Assembly (NCBI GenBank): GCA_016182705.1
Contig: JACPGA010000147.1
Span: 1-5,445, forward strand
Length of the DNA stretch: 5,445 nt
Direction: 5' to 3'
DNA from: Deltaproteobacteria bacterium
GTDB taxonomy: Bacteria > Desulfobacterota > GWC2-55-46
The notes under the pieces are model-generated. The model was not told the DNA's origin. It did not search any database and saw only the letters and a program-made list of their open reading frames with translations. Position numbers and translations under genes: made by a program. The number at the start of each line of letters is the position of its first letter. Within the stretch, counting starts at the first letter, position 1. Positions 1 to 5,445 of this stretch are shown in pieces.

Positions 1-1730
1 CTTATGGCCGCTATCTGCCTGGCGGTAGCCTCGTCTTTTACGGTGACGAATATATCGCCTGCCTGGGGTACGCCGGAAAGTCCCTGTATCTCGATGGGCA
101 TAGACGGGCCTGGCTCGTCAACGCGCTTGCCCCAGTCGTTTATCATCGCCCTTACTCTGCCGTAGTGCATGCCGGTGACGATTGCGTCGCCGACCTTCAG
201 CGAGCCGTCCTGTATGAGCACGGTGGACACAGGTCCACGGCCCTTGTCGAGCTTGGCCTCGACCACGACGCCCCTTGCGGCGGCCGTGTGGTTGGCCTTG
301 AGCTCCAGGACCTCTGCCTGCAGGAGTATCATCTCAAGCAGTTCTTTTATCTTGATGCCCTTCTTGGCCGACACCTCGATGAATATGGTGTCTCCTCCCC
401 ATTCCTCTGAAACAAGACCGTAACTCGTGAGCTCCTGCTTGATCCTTCCGGGGTCTGCCTGGGGCAGGTCTATCTTGTTGATCGCGACGATTATCGGCAC
501 TCCAGCGGCCTTGGCGTGGTTTATGGCCTCGATCGTCTGGGGCATGACACCGTCGTCGGCGGCTACGACAAGGATGACTATGTCGGTCGCCTTCGCGCCC
601 CTTGCCCTCATTGCGGTAAAAGCCTCGTGGCCGGGAGTGTCAAGGAACGTTACGTCACCCTTTTCAAGATGGACGTGATACGCGCCTATATGCTGGGTTA
701 TGCCGCCAGCCTCACCCCTCACGACGTTGGTCTGCCTTATGGCGTCAAGGAGTGAAGTCTTTCCATGGTCGACGTGGCCCATGACCGTGACTACCGGCGC
801 TCTTGGGGCAAGGTCTCCGGCAACAGATTCAGAGCCCGGCTCCATGAGGTTCTCTTCGAGCACTGCCGTGCTCTCGACTTCGTAATCGTAATCCTGCGCT
901 ATGAGTCCGACCGCGTCGGTGTCTATGAGCTGGTTCACGGTGGCCATTATGCCGAGACCCATGAGCTTTTTTATGATTTCCGAGGCCTTCACGCCGAGCT
1001 TCTGCGAAAGGTCAGCGACGCTTATGGCGTCCGCTATCCTTACTATCCTCTTCGTGGCCTTGACCGTGGTTATCTCAGTTTTTTTCATAGGCCTTGACTG
1101 GGATGAGCCTCTTGGGGACTCCTTCTGATACCGGCCTTTTTTCTGCGGCTTCTTTGAGAAGAACCTCTTGACCTCAGGCTCCTTCTGGAAGACCTTTTCA
1201 GTCTTGACTACAGGCGCAACCGCCTCCACAGGCGCTGCGGCCGCCTCAGTGAGTGGCTGGATAAGCGGCGCTGTCTTCTCTTCTTCCTCCTCGACCTTAA
1301 GCTCAAGGAGGATATCAGCCGCGGACTTCTCTTTGACTTTCTTCGCGGCAGCGGCCTTTCTGAGCGCCTCGCGCTTTTCGTCGGCCTTGCTCTTTATGCC
1401 GCCTCTTCTAACGGGTCCCTGCCCCTTGCGCTCATCTGCCTTTTTCTCGCCTTTGGCCTCCTCGGCCGCTGGCTTCGAAGGAGCGGGCGGGGTTATAGTT
1501 ACCGGCGCGGCCGGGGCTTCGGCCCTGACTGGCGTCGGCTCCACAGGGGCCGGCGTCTGCGCAGGGGCCTGTTCGGCAACGGCCTCGACGGGCTTTTCCG
1601 CGATCAACTCAGGTACAGGTTCAGGTTCAGGGGCCTTTGGCGCTGCCCTCCTCCTTATGACCGAGGGCTTTATCCTCTTCTCCTCAACCGATCCTGAACT
1701 CTGCTGCTTTTCTTTTTCTTTTTCTGTCAT
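1..1730 (-). CDS. infB: Translation initiation factor IF-2, 3' end cut off by window edge
   Basis: IF-2 is the cytoplasmic GTPase that brings initiator fMet-tRNA to the 30S subunit and promotes 50S joining. The window holds the first 576 codons; bacterial IF-2 is usually about 700-1000 residues, so the end of domain II and the C-terminal domains lie outside. Residues 1-214 form a low-complexity Ala/Pro/Glu/Lys-rich linker. An IF2_N-type helical domain follows at about 228-282 ([20 protein letters not shown]). The G domain has every GTPase motif: G1 GHVDHGKT at 318-325, G3 DTPGH at 364-368, G4 NKID at 418-421 and G5 SAK at 454-456. Domain II begins near 485 ([20 protein letters not shown]). 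The ATG at 1730 is the only good start after an in-frame TAA about 13 codons upstream; its ribosome binding site is weak (GGACGG). It is last of the visible rimP-nusA-ylxR-infB cluster, 49 bases after ylxR. Identification is secure. Confidence 0.97.
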   Translation of the reverse strand, partial: MTEKEKEKQQSSGSVEEKRIKPSVIRRRAAPKAPEPEPVPELIAEKPVEAVAEQAPAQTPAPVEPTPVRAEAPAAPVTITPPAPSKPAAEEAKGEKKADERKGQGPVRRGGIKSKADEKREALRKAAAAKKVKEKSAADILLELKVEEEEEKTAPLIQPLTEAAAAPVEAVAPVVKTEKVFQKEPEVKRFFSKKPQKKGRYQKESPRGSSQSRPMKKTEITTVKATKRIVRIADAISVADLSQKLGVKASEIIKKLMGLGIMATVNQLIDTDAVGLIAQDYDYEVESTAVLEENLMEPGSESVAGDLAPRAPVVTVMGHVDHGKTSLLDAIRQTNVVRGEAGGITQHIGAYHVHLEKGDVTFLDTPGHEAFTAMRARGAKATDIVILVVAADDGVMPQTIEAINHAKAAGVPIIVAINKIDLPQADPGRIKQELTSYGLVSEEWGGDTIFIEVSAKKGIKIKELLEMILLQAEVLELKANHTAAARGVVVEAKLDKGRGPVSTVLIQDGSLKVGDAIVTGMHYGRVRAMINDWGKRVDEPGPSMPIEIQGLSGVPQAGDIFVTVKDEATARQIAAI

Positions 1731-1780
1731 CTTACCGTCCGGAATTTTTATGGGTCCGAGAGTCCCTGGTTAAAAGCCTG

Positions 1781-2041
1781 TCACCCCTTCAGCCCTGTTG
1801 CCCTGACCTTTTCCCAGATTGCCTCAGGTTCTGGCTGTTCGACCTTGGTTTTCAAGGCCCTCTGGAAGGCATCTTTCCTTTTACATGCCTCCCTGAGGCA
1901 CTTTTCGCTGCAAACGTATACTCCCCTGCCGCCGAGCTTTCCGCCAAGGTCTGGAACCGCGCGGCCTTCAACTGCCGCGAGCCGCACCATCAAGCCCTTG
2001 TCAAGAACGGCCCTGCAGCCGATGCATGTCCTGTCAGGCAT
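1781..2041 (-). CDS. ylxR: YlxR / RnpM family small RNA-binding protein (DUF448)
   Basis: An 86-residue protein of the YlxR (DUF448) family, normally 80-100 residues and encoded between nusA and infB. Family members bind RNA; the Bacillus subtilis protein has been reported to bind RNase P RNA (RnpM) and also to affect transcription. Visible family signatures are RTCIGCR at residues 4-10, LMVRLAA around 17-23 and GGRGVYVC at 37-44, followed by Lys/Arg-rich helices. It has five cysteines (C6, C9, C44, C48, C53). The CxxC plus CxxxC arrangement could bind a metal, but that is an inference and many homologues lack it. The ATG sits behind AAGGGGA, and the first eight bases overlap the end of nusA (ATGCCTGA), so translation is probably coupled to nusA. 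No ylxQ gene follows, unlike in Bacillus. Confidence 0.93.
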   Translation of the reverse strand: MPDRTCIGCRAVLDKGLMVRLAAVEGRAVPDLGGKLGGRGVYVCSEKCLREACKRKDAFQRALKTKVEQPEPEAIWEKVRATGLKG

Positions 2042-3353
2042 TCCCCTTCTCTGAGCGAGCCGCCTCGACTCCGGCGAGCACCGAGTTTACAGCGGCTTCG
2101 TCGAGCTCCTCGATCTGCTCGAGCTCTTCCCTCGTTATCTCGGAGAGGCTCTCTGAATGGGAGAAACCGGCGGCTATGAGGGCCGCGGCTGTTTCCTCGG
2201 AAACGGAAAGGCTGCCGGATATTTCAGCTATCGCGGCCGCCTTCTCTTTGGCTTCCCTTTCGCCTACTGCCTGCATCTCCATCTTCAGGACCTCGTCAGG
2301 CGAAAGCTTCTCCTTGCCGCCCTTTGATTCGCTTTCAGTCCTGATATCTATCTTCCAGCCCGTGAGCTTTGCCGCGAGCCTTACGTTCTGCCCCTTCTTG
2401 CCTATGGCGAGCGAGAGCTGGTCGTCGGGTACTATGACTTCCATCGCGTGCGCCGCGTCGTCGGTTATGACCCTTGCTATCTGGGCCGGGGAGAGCGTGT
2501 TCTTCACGAAAATGGCCGGGTCGTCAGACCAGTGGACTATGTCTATCTTCTCGCCCTTCAATTCCTGTACGACCGCCTGTACCCTTGAGCCCTTGACGCC
2601 GACGCACGCGCCGACCGGGTCAACATCCGAGTTATGGGAGACGACGGCTATCTTTGCCCTGTCGCCGGGCTCCCTGGCCGCGCCCTTTATCTCGACAATG
2701 CCTTCGTATATCTCTGGCACCTCATTCTGGAAAAGCTTCATTATGAAACCGGGGTGGGTCCTGGAGAGAGTCACCTGCGGGCCCCTCGCCTCGGTCTTGA
2801 CCTCGAGTATTATGCCTCTTACCCTCTCGCCCTGCCTGTAGCCCTCGCGCCTGACCTGCTCTTTCTTGGGCAGGATGGCCTCGGCCCTTCCGAGGTCGAC
2901 GATTATGTCGCCCTTCTCGAACCTCTGGACGATTCCGGTCACTATCTCACCCCTCTTGGAGGAGTATTCATTGTAAACTATATTGCGCTCGGCTTCCCTG
3001 ACCTTCTGGATGATTATCTGCTTGGCGGTCTGGGCGTCGATCCTGCCGAACTCCTTTGAGTCGAGCTTCACGCCGATGCTGTCGCCAAGAATAGCCTCAG
3101 GGTCGAGTTCCTTTGCCGCCTCTTCACTGATCTCGGTGTCAGGGTCGGTGACTTCCTCGACGACCGTCTTGAAAAGGAACAGCTCGATCTCGCCCAGCTC
3201 TTCCTGATAATGGGCCTCTATGACCTTGGTGGGGCCGAACCGCTTTTCCGCGGCCTTCAGGAGCGCTGTCTCAAGGGCCTCAATCAATATATACTTGTCA
3301 ATGCCCTTGTCTTTGCCGACCTGGTCTATTATGTTAGCCAAATTCATGTTCAT
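2034..3353 (-). CDS. nusA: Transcription termination/antitermination factor NusA
   Basis: NusA binds the RNA polymerase beta flap and nascent RNA, and modulates pausing, intrinsic termination and rRNA antitermination. The 439-residue protein has the full architecture. The N-terminal polymerase-binding domain spans about 1-125 ([20 protein letters not shown]). The S1 domain is at about 134-199, ending [12 protein letters not shown]1 carries GVKG at 252-255 and KH2 carries GKKG at 318-321 ([20 protein letters not shown]). A C-terminal extension of about 90 residues (350-439) is helical and acidic, with a helix-hairpin-helix-like segment ([20 protein letters not shown]). It is longer than Gram-positive NusA (about 370) and shorter than the E. 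coli protein (495), consistent with one acidic-repeat-like module rather than two. Two ATG codons lie at residues 1 and 3. The first is chosen because GGAGG sits seven bases before it. It lies 145 bases after rimP and overlaps ylxR. Confidence 0.98.
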   Translation of the reverse strand: MNMNLANIIDQVGKDKGIDKYILIEALETALLKAAEKRFGPTKVIEAHYQEELGEIELFLFKTVVEEVTDPDTEISEEAAKELDPEAILGDSIGVKLDSKEFGRIDAQTAKQIIIQKVREAERNIVYNEYSSKRGEIVTGIVQRFEKGDIIVDLGRAEAILPKKEQVRREGYRQGERVRGIILEVKTEARGPQVTLSRTHPGFIMKLFQNEVPEIYEGIVEIKGAAREPGDRAKIAVVSHNSDVDPVGACVGVKGSRVQAVVQELKGEKIDIVHWSDDPAIFVKNTLSPAQIARVITDDAAHAMEVIVPDDQLSLAIGKKGQNVRLAAKLTGWKIDIRTESESKGGKEKLSPDEVLKMEMQAVGEREAKEKAAAIAEISGSLSVSEETAAALIAAGFSHSESLSEITREELEQIEELDEAAVNSVLAGVEAARSEKGNA

Positions 3354-3360
3354 TCACAAT

Positions 3361-3365
3361 CCTCC
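3361..3365 (-). promoter_or_regulatory. nusA ribosome binding site (GGAGG)
   Basis: A full GGAGG lies seven bases before the first nusA ATG and thirteen before the second ATG at codon 3. This spacing favours the upstream start. Confidence 0.85.
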
Positions 3366-3388
3366 AAACTCAAAAAACTGAATGGGTA

Positions 3389-3434
3389 TGCCAGCCGGAG
3401 GCCCGTCGCCTTGAGCGGCAGGCCAAGGCTGGCA
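3389..3434 (-). promoter_or_regulatory. GC-rich nested hairpin in the nusA leader
   Basis: Outer arms of eight base pairs (3389-3396 with 3427-3434, core GCCAGCC/GGCTGGC) enclose a GGCC/GGCC stem (3400-3403 with 3421-3424) and a further short stem with a CTTGA-type loop. A competing hairpin pairs GCCTTG (3408-3413) with CAAGGC (3424-3429) and excludes both outer stems. In the nusA transcript the element carries CCTCC (3401-3397), complementary to the nusA ribosome binding site GGAGG. No T-run follows directly, so it is not a canonical terminator. A role in nusA control is an inference. Confidence 0.5.
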
Positions 3435-3462
3435 AATAAAAATGATTTTTCCGAACCATCTG

Positions 3463-3491
3463 AATTCTACGCCATTACATGGCGAAGAATT
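3463..3491. repeat. Near-perfect 13-bp inverted repeat in the rimP-nusA gap
   Basis: On the plus strand the left arm AATTCTACGCCAT (3463-3475) and right arm ATGGCGAAGAATT (3479-3491) pair at 12 of 13 positions around a 3-base centre (TAC). It starts seven bases after the rimP stop. No T-run follows on either strand, so it does not look like an intrinsic terminator. It could be an RNA processing or stabilising hairpin between rimP and nusA, or a DNA operator for a dimeric regulator, since it covers the predicted -10 element. Confidence 0.75.
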
Positions 3492-3502
3492 TTAATAATC
3501 AA
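3474..3502 (-). promoter_or_regulatory. Possible internal promoter for nusA
   Basis: Reading toward nusA, TTGATT (3502-3497, overlapping the rimP stop) is followed after exactly 17 bases by TGTAAT (3479-3474). This matches the sigma-70 consensus at 4 of 6 and 5 of 6 positions. The -10 element lies in the centre of the inverted repeat at 3463-3491. A start near 3467 would give a leader of about 115 bases containing the GC-rich hairpin. It could supply nusA-ylxR-infB separately from rimP. The match is reasonable, but A/T-rich gaps produce chance matches. Confidence 0.35.
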
Positions 3503-3963
3503 ATCTCTATTTCAAGCTTCGCTCTATCTATATTGGAAATGTCGATAGTAAATTTTTTGCCGTCGAAATCCGTGACGCTCACCTGGCCGCCAGAGGCCTC
3601 GTCTATAACAGCCTTGAAGTTGCGCCTGCCGTCCAGTGCTTCCTTCGACCGGATACGGGCCCTGCGGCCGACAAACCTCGCGAAATCCTTTTCGGTCTTA
3701 AGCGGCCTGTCCAGGCCGGGAGAGGATATCTCGAGGTTGTAGTTTTGCGGAATAGGGTCTTCAACGTCGAGTACGGTGCTGAGCTCGCGGCTTACCCGCT
3801 CGCAGTCTTCGACGGTCACGCCGCCCGGCTTGTCGATATATATGCGCAGTATCCTGCGTCCAAACTCTGAAGCGAAAGTAACGTCAACCAGCTCGAGGCC
3901 GAACCCCTCTGCAACGGGCGCGGCAAGCGCCTTTATCTTGTCCTCAAGCCCTTCAGGCTTCAA
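3499..3963 (-). CDS. rimP: Ribosome maturation factor RimP
   Basis: RimP is a cytoplasmic assembly factor needed for 30S subunit maturation. The 154-residue length matches the family (about 150). The N-terminal alpha/beta domain (about 1-85) contains GLELVDVTF, LRIYIDKPGGVTVEDCERVS and the hallmark SSPGLDRPL at 80-88. The C-terminal SH3-like beta domain (about 90-152) includes NFKAVIDEASGGQVSVTDFDG and ends ISNIDRAKLEIEI. The start is TTG, not ATG: an ideal GGAGG (3974-3970) lies five bases upstream, and the only earlier in-frame codons before a TAA include no normal start. It is the first gene of the minus-strand unit and diverges from the BON gene. The gene order rimP-nusA-ylxR-infB is the classical one. 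Only the start codon is unusual. Confidence 0.97.
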   Translation of the reverse strand: MKPEGLEDKIKALAAPVAEGFGLELVDVTFASEFGRRILRIYIDKPGGVTVEDCERVSRELSTVLDVEDPIPQNYNLEISSPGLDRPLKTEKDFARFVGRRARIRSKEALDGRRNFKAVIDEASGGQVSVTDFDGKKFTIDISNIDRAKLEIEI

Positions 3964-3969
3964 AGCTTT

Positions 3970-3974
3970 CCTCC
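3970..3974 (-). promoter_or_regulatory. rimP ribosome binding site that fixes a TTG start
   Basis: GGAGG lies five bases before TTG (3963-3961). No ATG or GTG is available in frame between it and the upstream TAA at 3984-3982, so it decides the non-ATG start. Confidence 0.85.
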
Positions 3975-4010
3975 GAATGATTTAACTCATTGATTCGAGG
4001 TGTTAACAAC

Positions 4011-4036
4011 GGCGTCAGGAGCGCTCCAAAAACGCC
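4011..4036. repeat. Nested inverted repeat in the divergent rimP/BON intergenic region
   Basis: GGCGT (4011-4015) pairs with ACGCC (4032-4036) around a perfect 10-bp palindrome GGAGCGCTCC (4018-4027). The outer arms are offset by two bases from the centre of the inner palindrome. It ends one base before the BON promoter -35 element, at about -37 to -62 relative to the predicted start. A regulator site is possible; no known motif is recognised. Confidence 0.5.
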
Positions 4037-4037
4037 C

Positions 4038-4066
4038 TTGTTAAACAGAAAATGCTCTGCTATACT
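4038..4066 (+). promoter_or_regulatory. Sigma-70-type promoter for the BON gene
   Basis: A -35 element TTGTTA (4038-4043) and a -10 element TATACT (4061-4066) are separated by 17 bases. The three bases before the -10 are TGC, giving an extended -10. Transcription would start near 4073, leaving a leader of about 37 bases before the ATG at 4110. This is the best promoter match in the window, and it points at the BON/Cys-rich gene pair. Confidence 0.7.
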
Positions 4067-4109
4067 CAAAATCAGTTTAATCCTTTAACCGCCCGCATAC
4101 GGGGAACGA

Positions 4110-4787
4110 ATGACCTCACAACCAGCCGTAAAGGCCCTGAAGGCCATGCTGACCGAAGAGCTCAAATTCGACCCGAACAACTTCCCCATCGCCCTCAGGA
4201 TGGAGGACGGCTCCATCGTCATGGAAGGCATGGTGGAGAACGTCGCCCTCAAAAAAAAGTCGCTGCTTCTGGCGATGAGCCTGCAGGAGGTCTCGGGCGT
4301 CGTGGACAGGCTGAGGGTACGCCCTTCCATCCACATGTCTGATGACGAGATAAGGGACCACATGCTCGGCGCCCTCACCCAGGAAAGCGCACTGAACGGC
4401 CTCGATATAAACATCGAGGTCAGGGACGGCGTAGTCGACCTCGAGGGCCAGGTCTGGTCCCTGAGCCACAAGAGGCTCGCTGGCGTGCTCGCGTGGTGGA
4501 TACCCGGGGCCCTGGACGTGATAAACTCGATAGAGGTCAACCCCCCTGAAGCTGATTCCGACGGCGAGCTGAGCGACGCCATAAAACTCGCCCTTGAAAA
4601 AGACATGCTGGTTGACGCGCAGAGCCTGAGGGTTTCCACTAACGGCTATGTCGTCACCCTCGAAGGGGTGACCGGAAGCTTTGCCGAGCGCGAAGCCGCC
4701 GAAGACGACGCATGGTTCACCTGGGGCGTGAACAACGTAGTGAACAACATCATCGTGGACGAGACCAGCGTGCACAAGCTTCCCTGA
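4110..4787 (+). CDS. Protein of three tandem BON domains, no signal peptide
   Basis: The 225-residue protein consists of three tandem BON-like modules at about 7-72, 78-144 and 152-217. BON domains (named from OsmY and nodulation proteins) are small alpha/beta folds thought to bind phospholipid or other hydrophobic or glycan ligands. Each module shows the family pattern of a short strand, LEG, a charged helix and a closing GV..V.N.I.V strand: VVDLEGQVWSLSHKRLAG...ALDVINSIEV in module 2 and VVTLEGVTGSFAEREAAE...VNNVVNNIIV in module 3. Module 1 is most diverged (IVMEGMVENVALKKKS). Aromatic residues cluster at the helix ends (AWW 128-130, AWFTW 201-205). There is no signal peptide or membrane helix, so it is predicted to be cytoplasmic, unlike periplasmic OsmY. 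The ATG is preceded by GGGGA four bases away and by a strong promoter. Its specific function is unknown. Confidence 0.85.
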   Translation: MTSQPAVKALKAMLTEELKFDPNNFPIALRMEDGSIVMEGMVENVALKKKSLLLAMSLQEVSGVVDRLRVRPSIHMSDDEIRDHMLGALTQESALNGLDINIEVRDGVVDLEGQVWSLSHKRLAGVLAWWIPGALDVINSIEVNPPEADSDGELSDAIKLALEKDMLVDAQSLRVSTNGYVVTLEGVTGSFAEREAAEDDAWFTWGVNNVVNNIIVDETSVHKLP

Positions 4788-4814
4788 CCCTTCCAGAAAG
4801 ATTCCTTTTAAGGA

Positions 4815-5445
4815 ATGTCCGATAAAAACAATACACTGCCGGAGGCCGTACCGAAGATGAAGAAAACTGGCGATGCAGCCAAGAGCAAGAAGACAGCCAA
4901 AGCAAAAAGCGCTGTAAAAGCAAAGAGCACAGTAAAGGCCAAGAAGACAGTCGAAGCAAAGAAGGCCGTCAAGACAAAAACAGTCAAGGCAAAGAAGGCT
5001 GTAAAAACAGTCAAAGCGAAGGCCGTAAAAGCGGCAAAGGTTGTAAAGACAAAGAACATCACCAGAATACCCATCAAGACCGTAGACCTGAACATAGCGT
5101 CCCACAAGGGCCTGTTCGACGAAGGCTGCTACGGCAGCCAGTGCCAGGACGAGTGCTGCGGCTGGGGCTGCGACATCGACTTCGCCACGATAAAGCTCAT
5201 AATGAAGCACAGGGACAAGGTCGAGGCCTTGACCGGAGCGAAGGTCGAAGACTGCTTCAAGACCCCGCTCAAAGTGGACGACGACTACATCGGAGGGGCG
5301 TACAGGGAAACCGCCGTCAGGAAGAGCGACAAGCTGTGCTGCTTCCACCTGAAGGGCTCTAAGGGCTGCTCGCTCTTCTCCCTGTGGATTAAAGAGAAGC
5401 TGCCGAAGAGAATAGTCCCGACGATATGCCGGACCTATCCCGTGA
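4815..5445 (+). CDS. Cys-rich YkgJ/CxxCxxCC-like protein with H1-like Lys-rich tail, 3' end cut off
   Basis: The frame stays open for 210 codons to the window edge. Residues 14-80 form a very basic low-complexity tail with 27 lysines in 67 positions, built of degenerate KAKKAV hexads and resembling the C-terminal tail of histone H1 or bacterial H1-like proteins. From about residue 86 a cysteine-rich domain follows: CYGSQCQDECCGWGC at 105-119, C147, CCFHLKGSKGC at 175-185 and ICRTYP at 204-209. The order of a C..C..CC cluster, then CxxL...GC, then CR.YP matches the YkgJ / CxxCxxCC (PF03692) superfamily, possibly DUF3109, whose members are annotated as putative Fe-S or zinc proteins and include flagellin lysine N-methylase. 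The ATG at 4815 has AAGG only one base away. An ATG at 4857 (residue 15) with GGAGG eleven bases upstream is a real alternative. It lies 27 bases after the BON gene, probably in the same operon. Family assignment is moderate; function is not established. Confidence 0.8.
   Translation, partial: MSDKNNTLPEAVPKMKKTGDAAKSKKTAKAKSAVKAKSTVKAKKTVEAKKAVKTKTVKAKKAVKTVKAKAVKAAKVVKTKNITRIPIKTVDLNIASHKGLFDEGCYGSQCQDECCGWGCDIDFATIKLIMKHRDKVEALTGAKVEDCFKTPLKVDDDYIGGAYRETAVRKSDKLCCFHLKGSKGCSLFSLWIKEKLPKRIVPTICRTYPV
4881..5054 (+). repeat. Degenerate 18-base coding repeat (KAKKAV hexads)
   Basis: The lysine-rich tail is encoded by a degenerate 18-base repeat. Successive protein units are KSKKTA, KAKSAV, KAKSTV, KAKKTV, EAKKAV, then shortened KTKTV, full KAKKAV, short KTV, KAKAV and finally KAAKVV. 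Codons alternate between AAA/AAG and GCA/GCC/GCG, so the copies are not identical at DNA level. The DNA is purine-rich on the plus strand, which explains the long open frames on the opposite strand. Units of 3, 5 and 6 residues suggest expansion and contraction by slippage or recombination. Confidence 0.85.

Noticed and set aside
1611..1645. Short hexamer repeat in infB (CCTGAA-type units encoding EPEPEP)
   Set aside because: This is ordinary for the low-complexity IF-2 linker and shows no independent signal.
1168..1773. 201-codon open frame on the plus strand
   Set aside because: It is antisense to the low-complexity N-terminal part of infB; its Ser/Ala/Gly-rich translation mirrors that composition.
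2026..2841. 271-codon open frame on the plus strand
   Set aside because: It is antisense to nusA, Ser/Ala-rich with no domain, and has no plausible ribosome site. It is a shadow of GC-biased codons.
3389..3450. Intrinsic terminator between rimP and nusA
   Set aside because: The GC-rich hairpin is not directly followed by a T-run on either strand; the T-run toward nusA begins about a dozen bases later.
3438..3450. AAAAATGATTTTT palindrome
   Set aside because: A short A/T-only dyad in an A/T-rich gap is expected by chance and has no supporting context.
3980..4009. TTGTTA (4009-4004) with TTAAAT (3985-3980) as a rimP promoter
   Set aside because: The predicted start would fall inside the GGAGG ribosome site of rimP, leaving essentially no leader, and the 18-base spacing and -10 match are only moderate.
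4808..5107. Minus-strand frame of 99 codons that looks like a hydrophobic membrane protein
   Set aside because: The repeated Phe/Ala/Leu/Thr/Val pattern is the complement of the KAKKAV coding repeat, not an independent gene.
4116..5348. 410-codon open frame on the minus strand
   Set aside because: It lies antisense to the BON and Cys-rich genes, its translation is Leu/Cys/Tyr/Phe-rich low complexity with no recognisable domain, and the plus-strand frames show clear protein families. It is a by-product of codon bias and the lysine repeat.

Overview
The window is a bacterial chromosomal segment of moderately high GC content. It holds two divergent transcription units. The left unit (minus strand, 3963 down to 1) is the conserved transcription/translation cluster rimP - nusA - ylxR(rnpM) - infB. 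rimP is the first gene, and infB runs off the left edge. The right unit (plus strand, 4110 to the end) holds a protein with three tandem BON domains. It is followed 27 bases later by a cysteine-rich metal-binding protein that carries a histone H1-like lysine-rich N-terminal tail and runs off the right edge. The two units are separated by a 146-base divergent intergenic region.

The organism cannot be named from the sequence. The gene order is common across bacteria. Frequent use of ATA for Ile and AGG for Arg in a GC-rich background, a 439-residue NusA with a C-terminal helical extension, and a cysteine-bearing YlxR would fit a Gram-negative lineage such as Deltaproteobacteria/Desulfobacterota or Nitrospirota. 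This is an inference from codon habit and gene layout only.

Region by region on the minus strand: rimP (3963-3499) starts with TTG behind a strong GGAGG. A 145-base gap follows, with a near-perfect 13-bp inverted repeat, a second GC-rich nested hairpin and a possible internal promoter. nusA (3353-2034) comes next, overlapping ylxR (2041-1781) by eight bases. After a 49-base gap, infB begins at 1730. The usual fourth small gene, ylxQ (L7Ae-like), is absent between ylxR and infB. Together these genes serve 30S ribosome maturation (RimP), transcription elongation and antitermination (NusA), RNA binding (YlxR) and translation initiation (IF-2).

On the plus strand: an excellent sigma-70-type promoter (TTGTTA, 17-base spacer, extended -10 TGC-TATACT) precedes the BON gene. 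The downstream gene encodes a lysine-rich repeat tail (a degenerate KAKKAV hexad) fused to a domain resembling the YkgJ / CxxCxxCC family, which includes flagellin lysine N-methylase-like proteins. That fusion and the structured rimP-nusA leader are the most unusual parts of the window. No mobile element, CRISPR array, tRNA or rRNA was seen.
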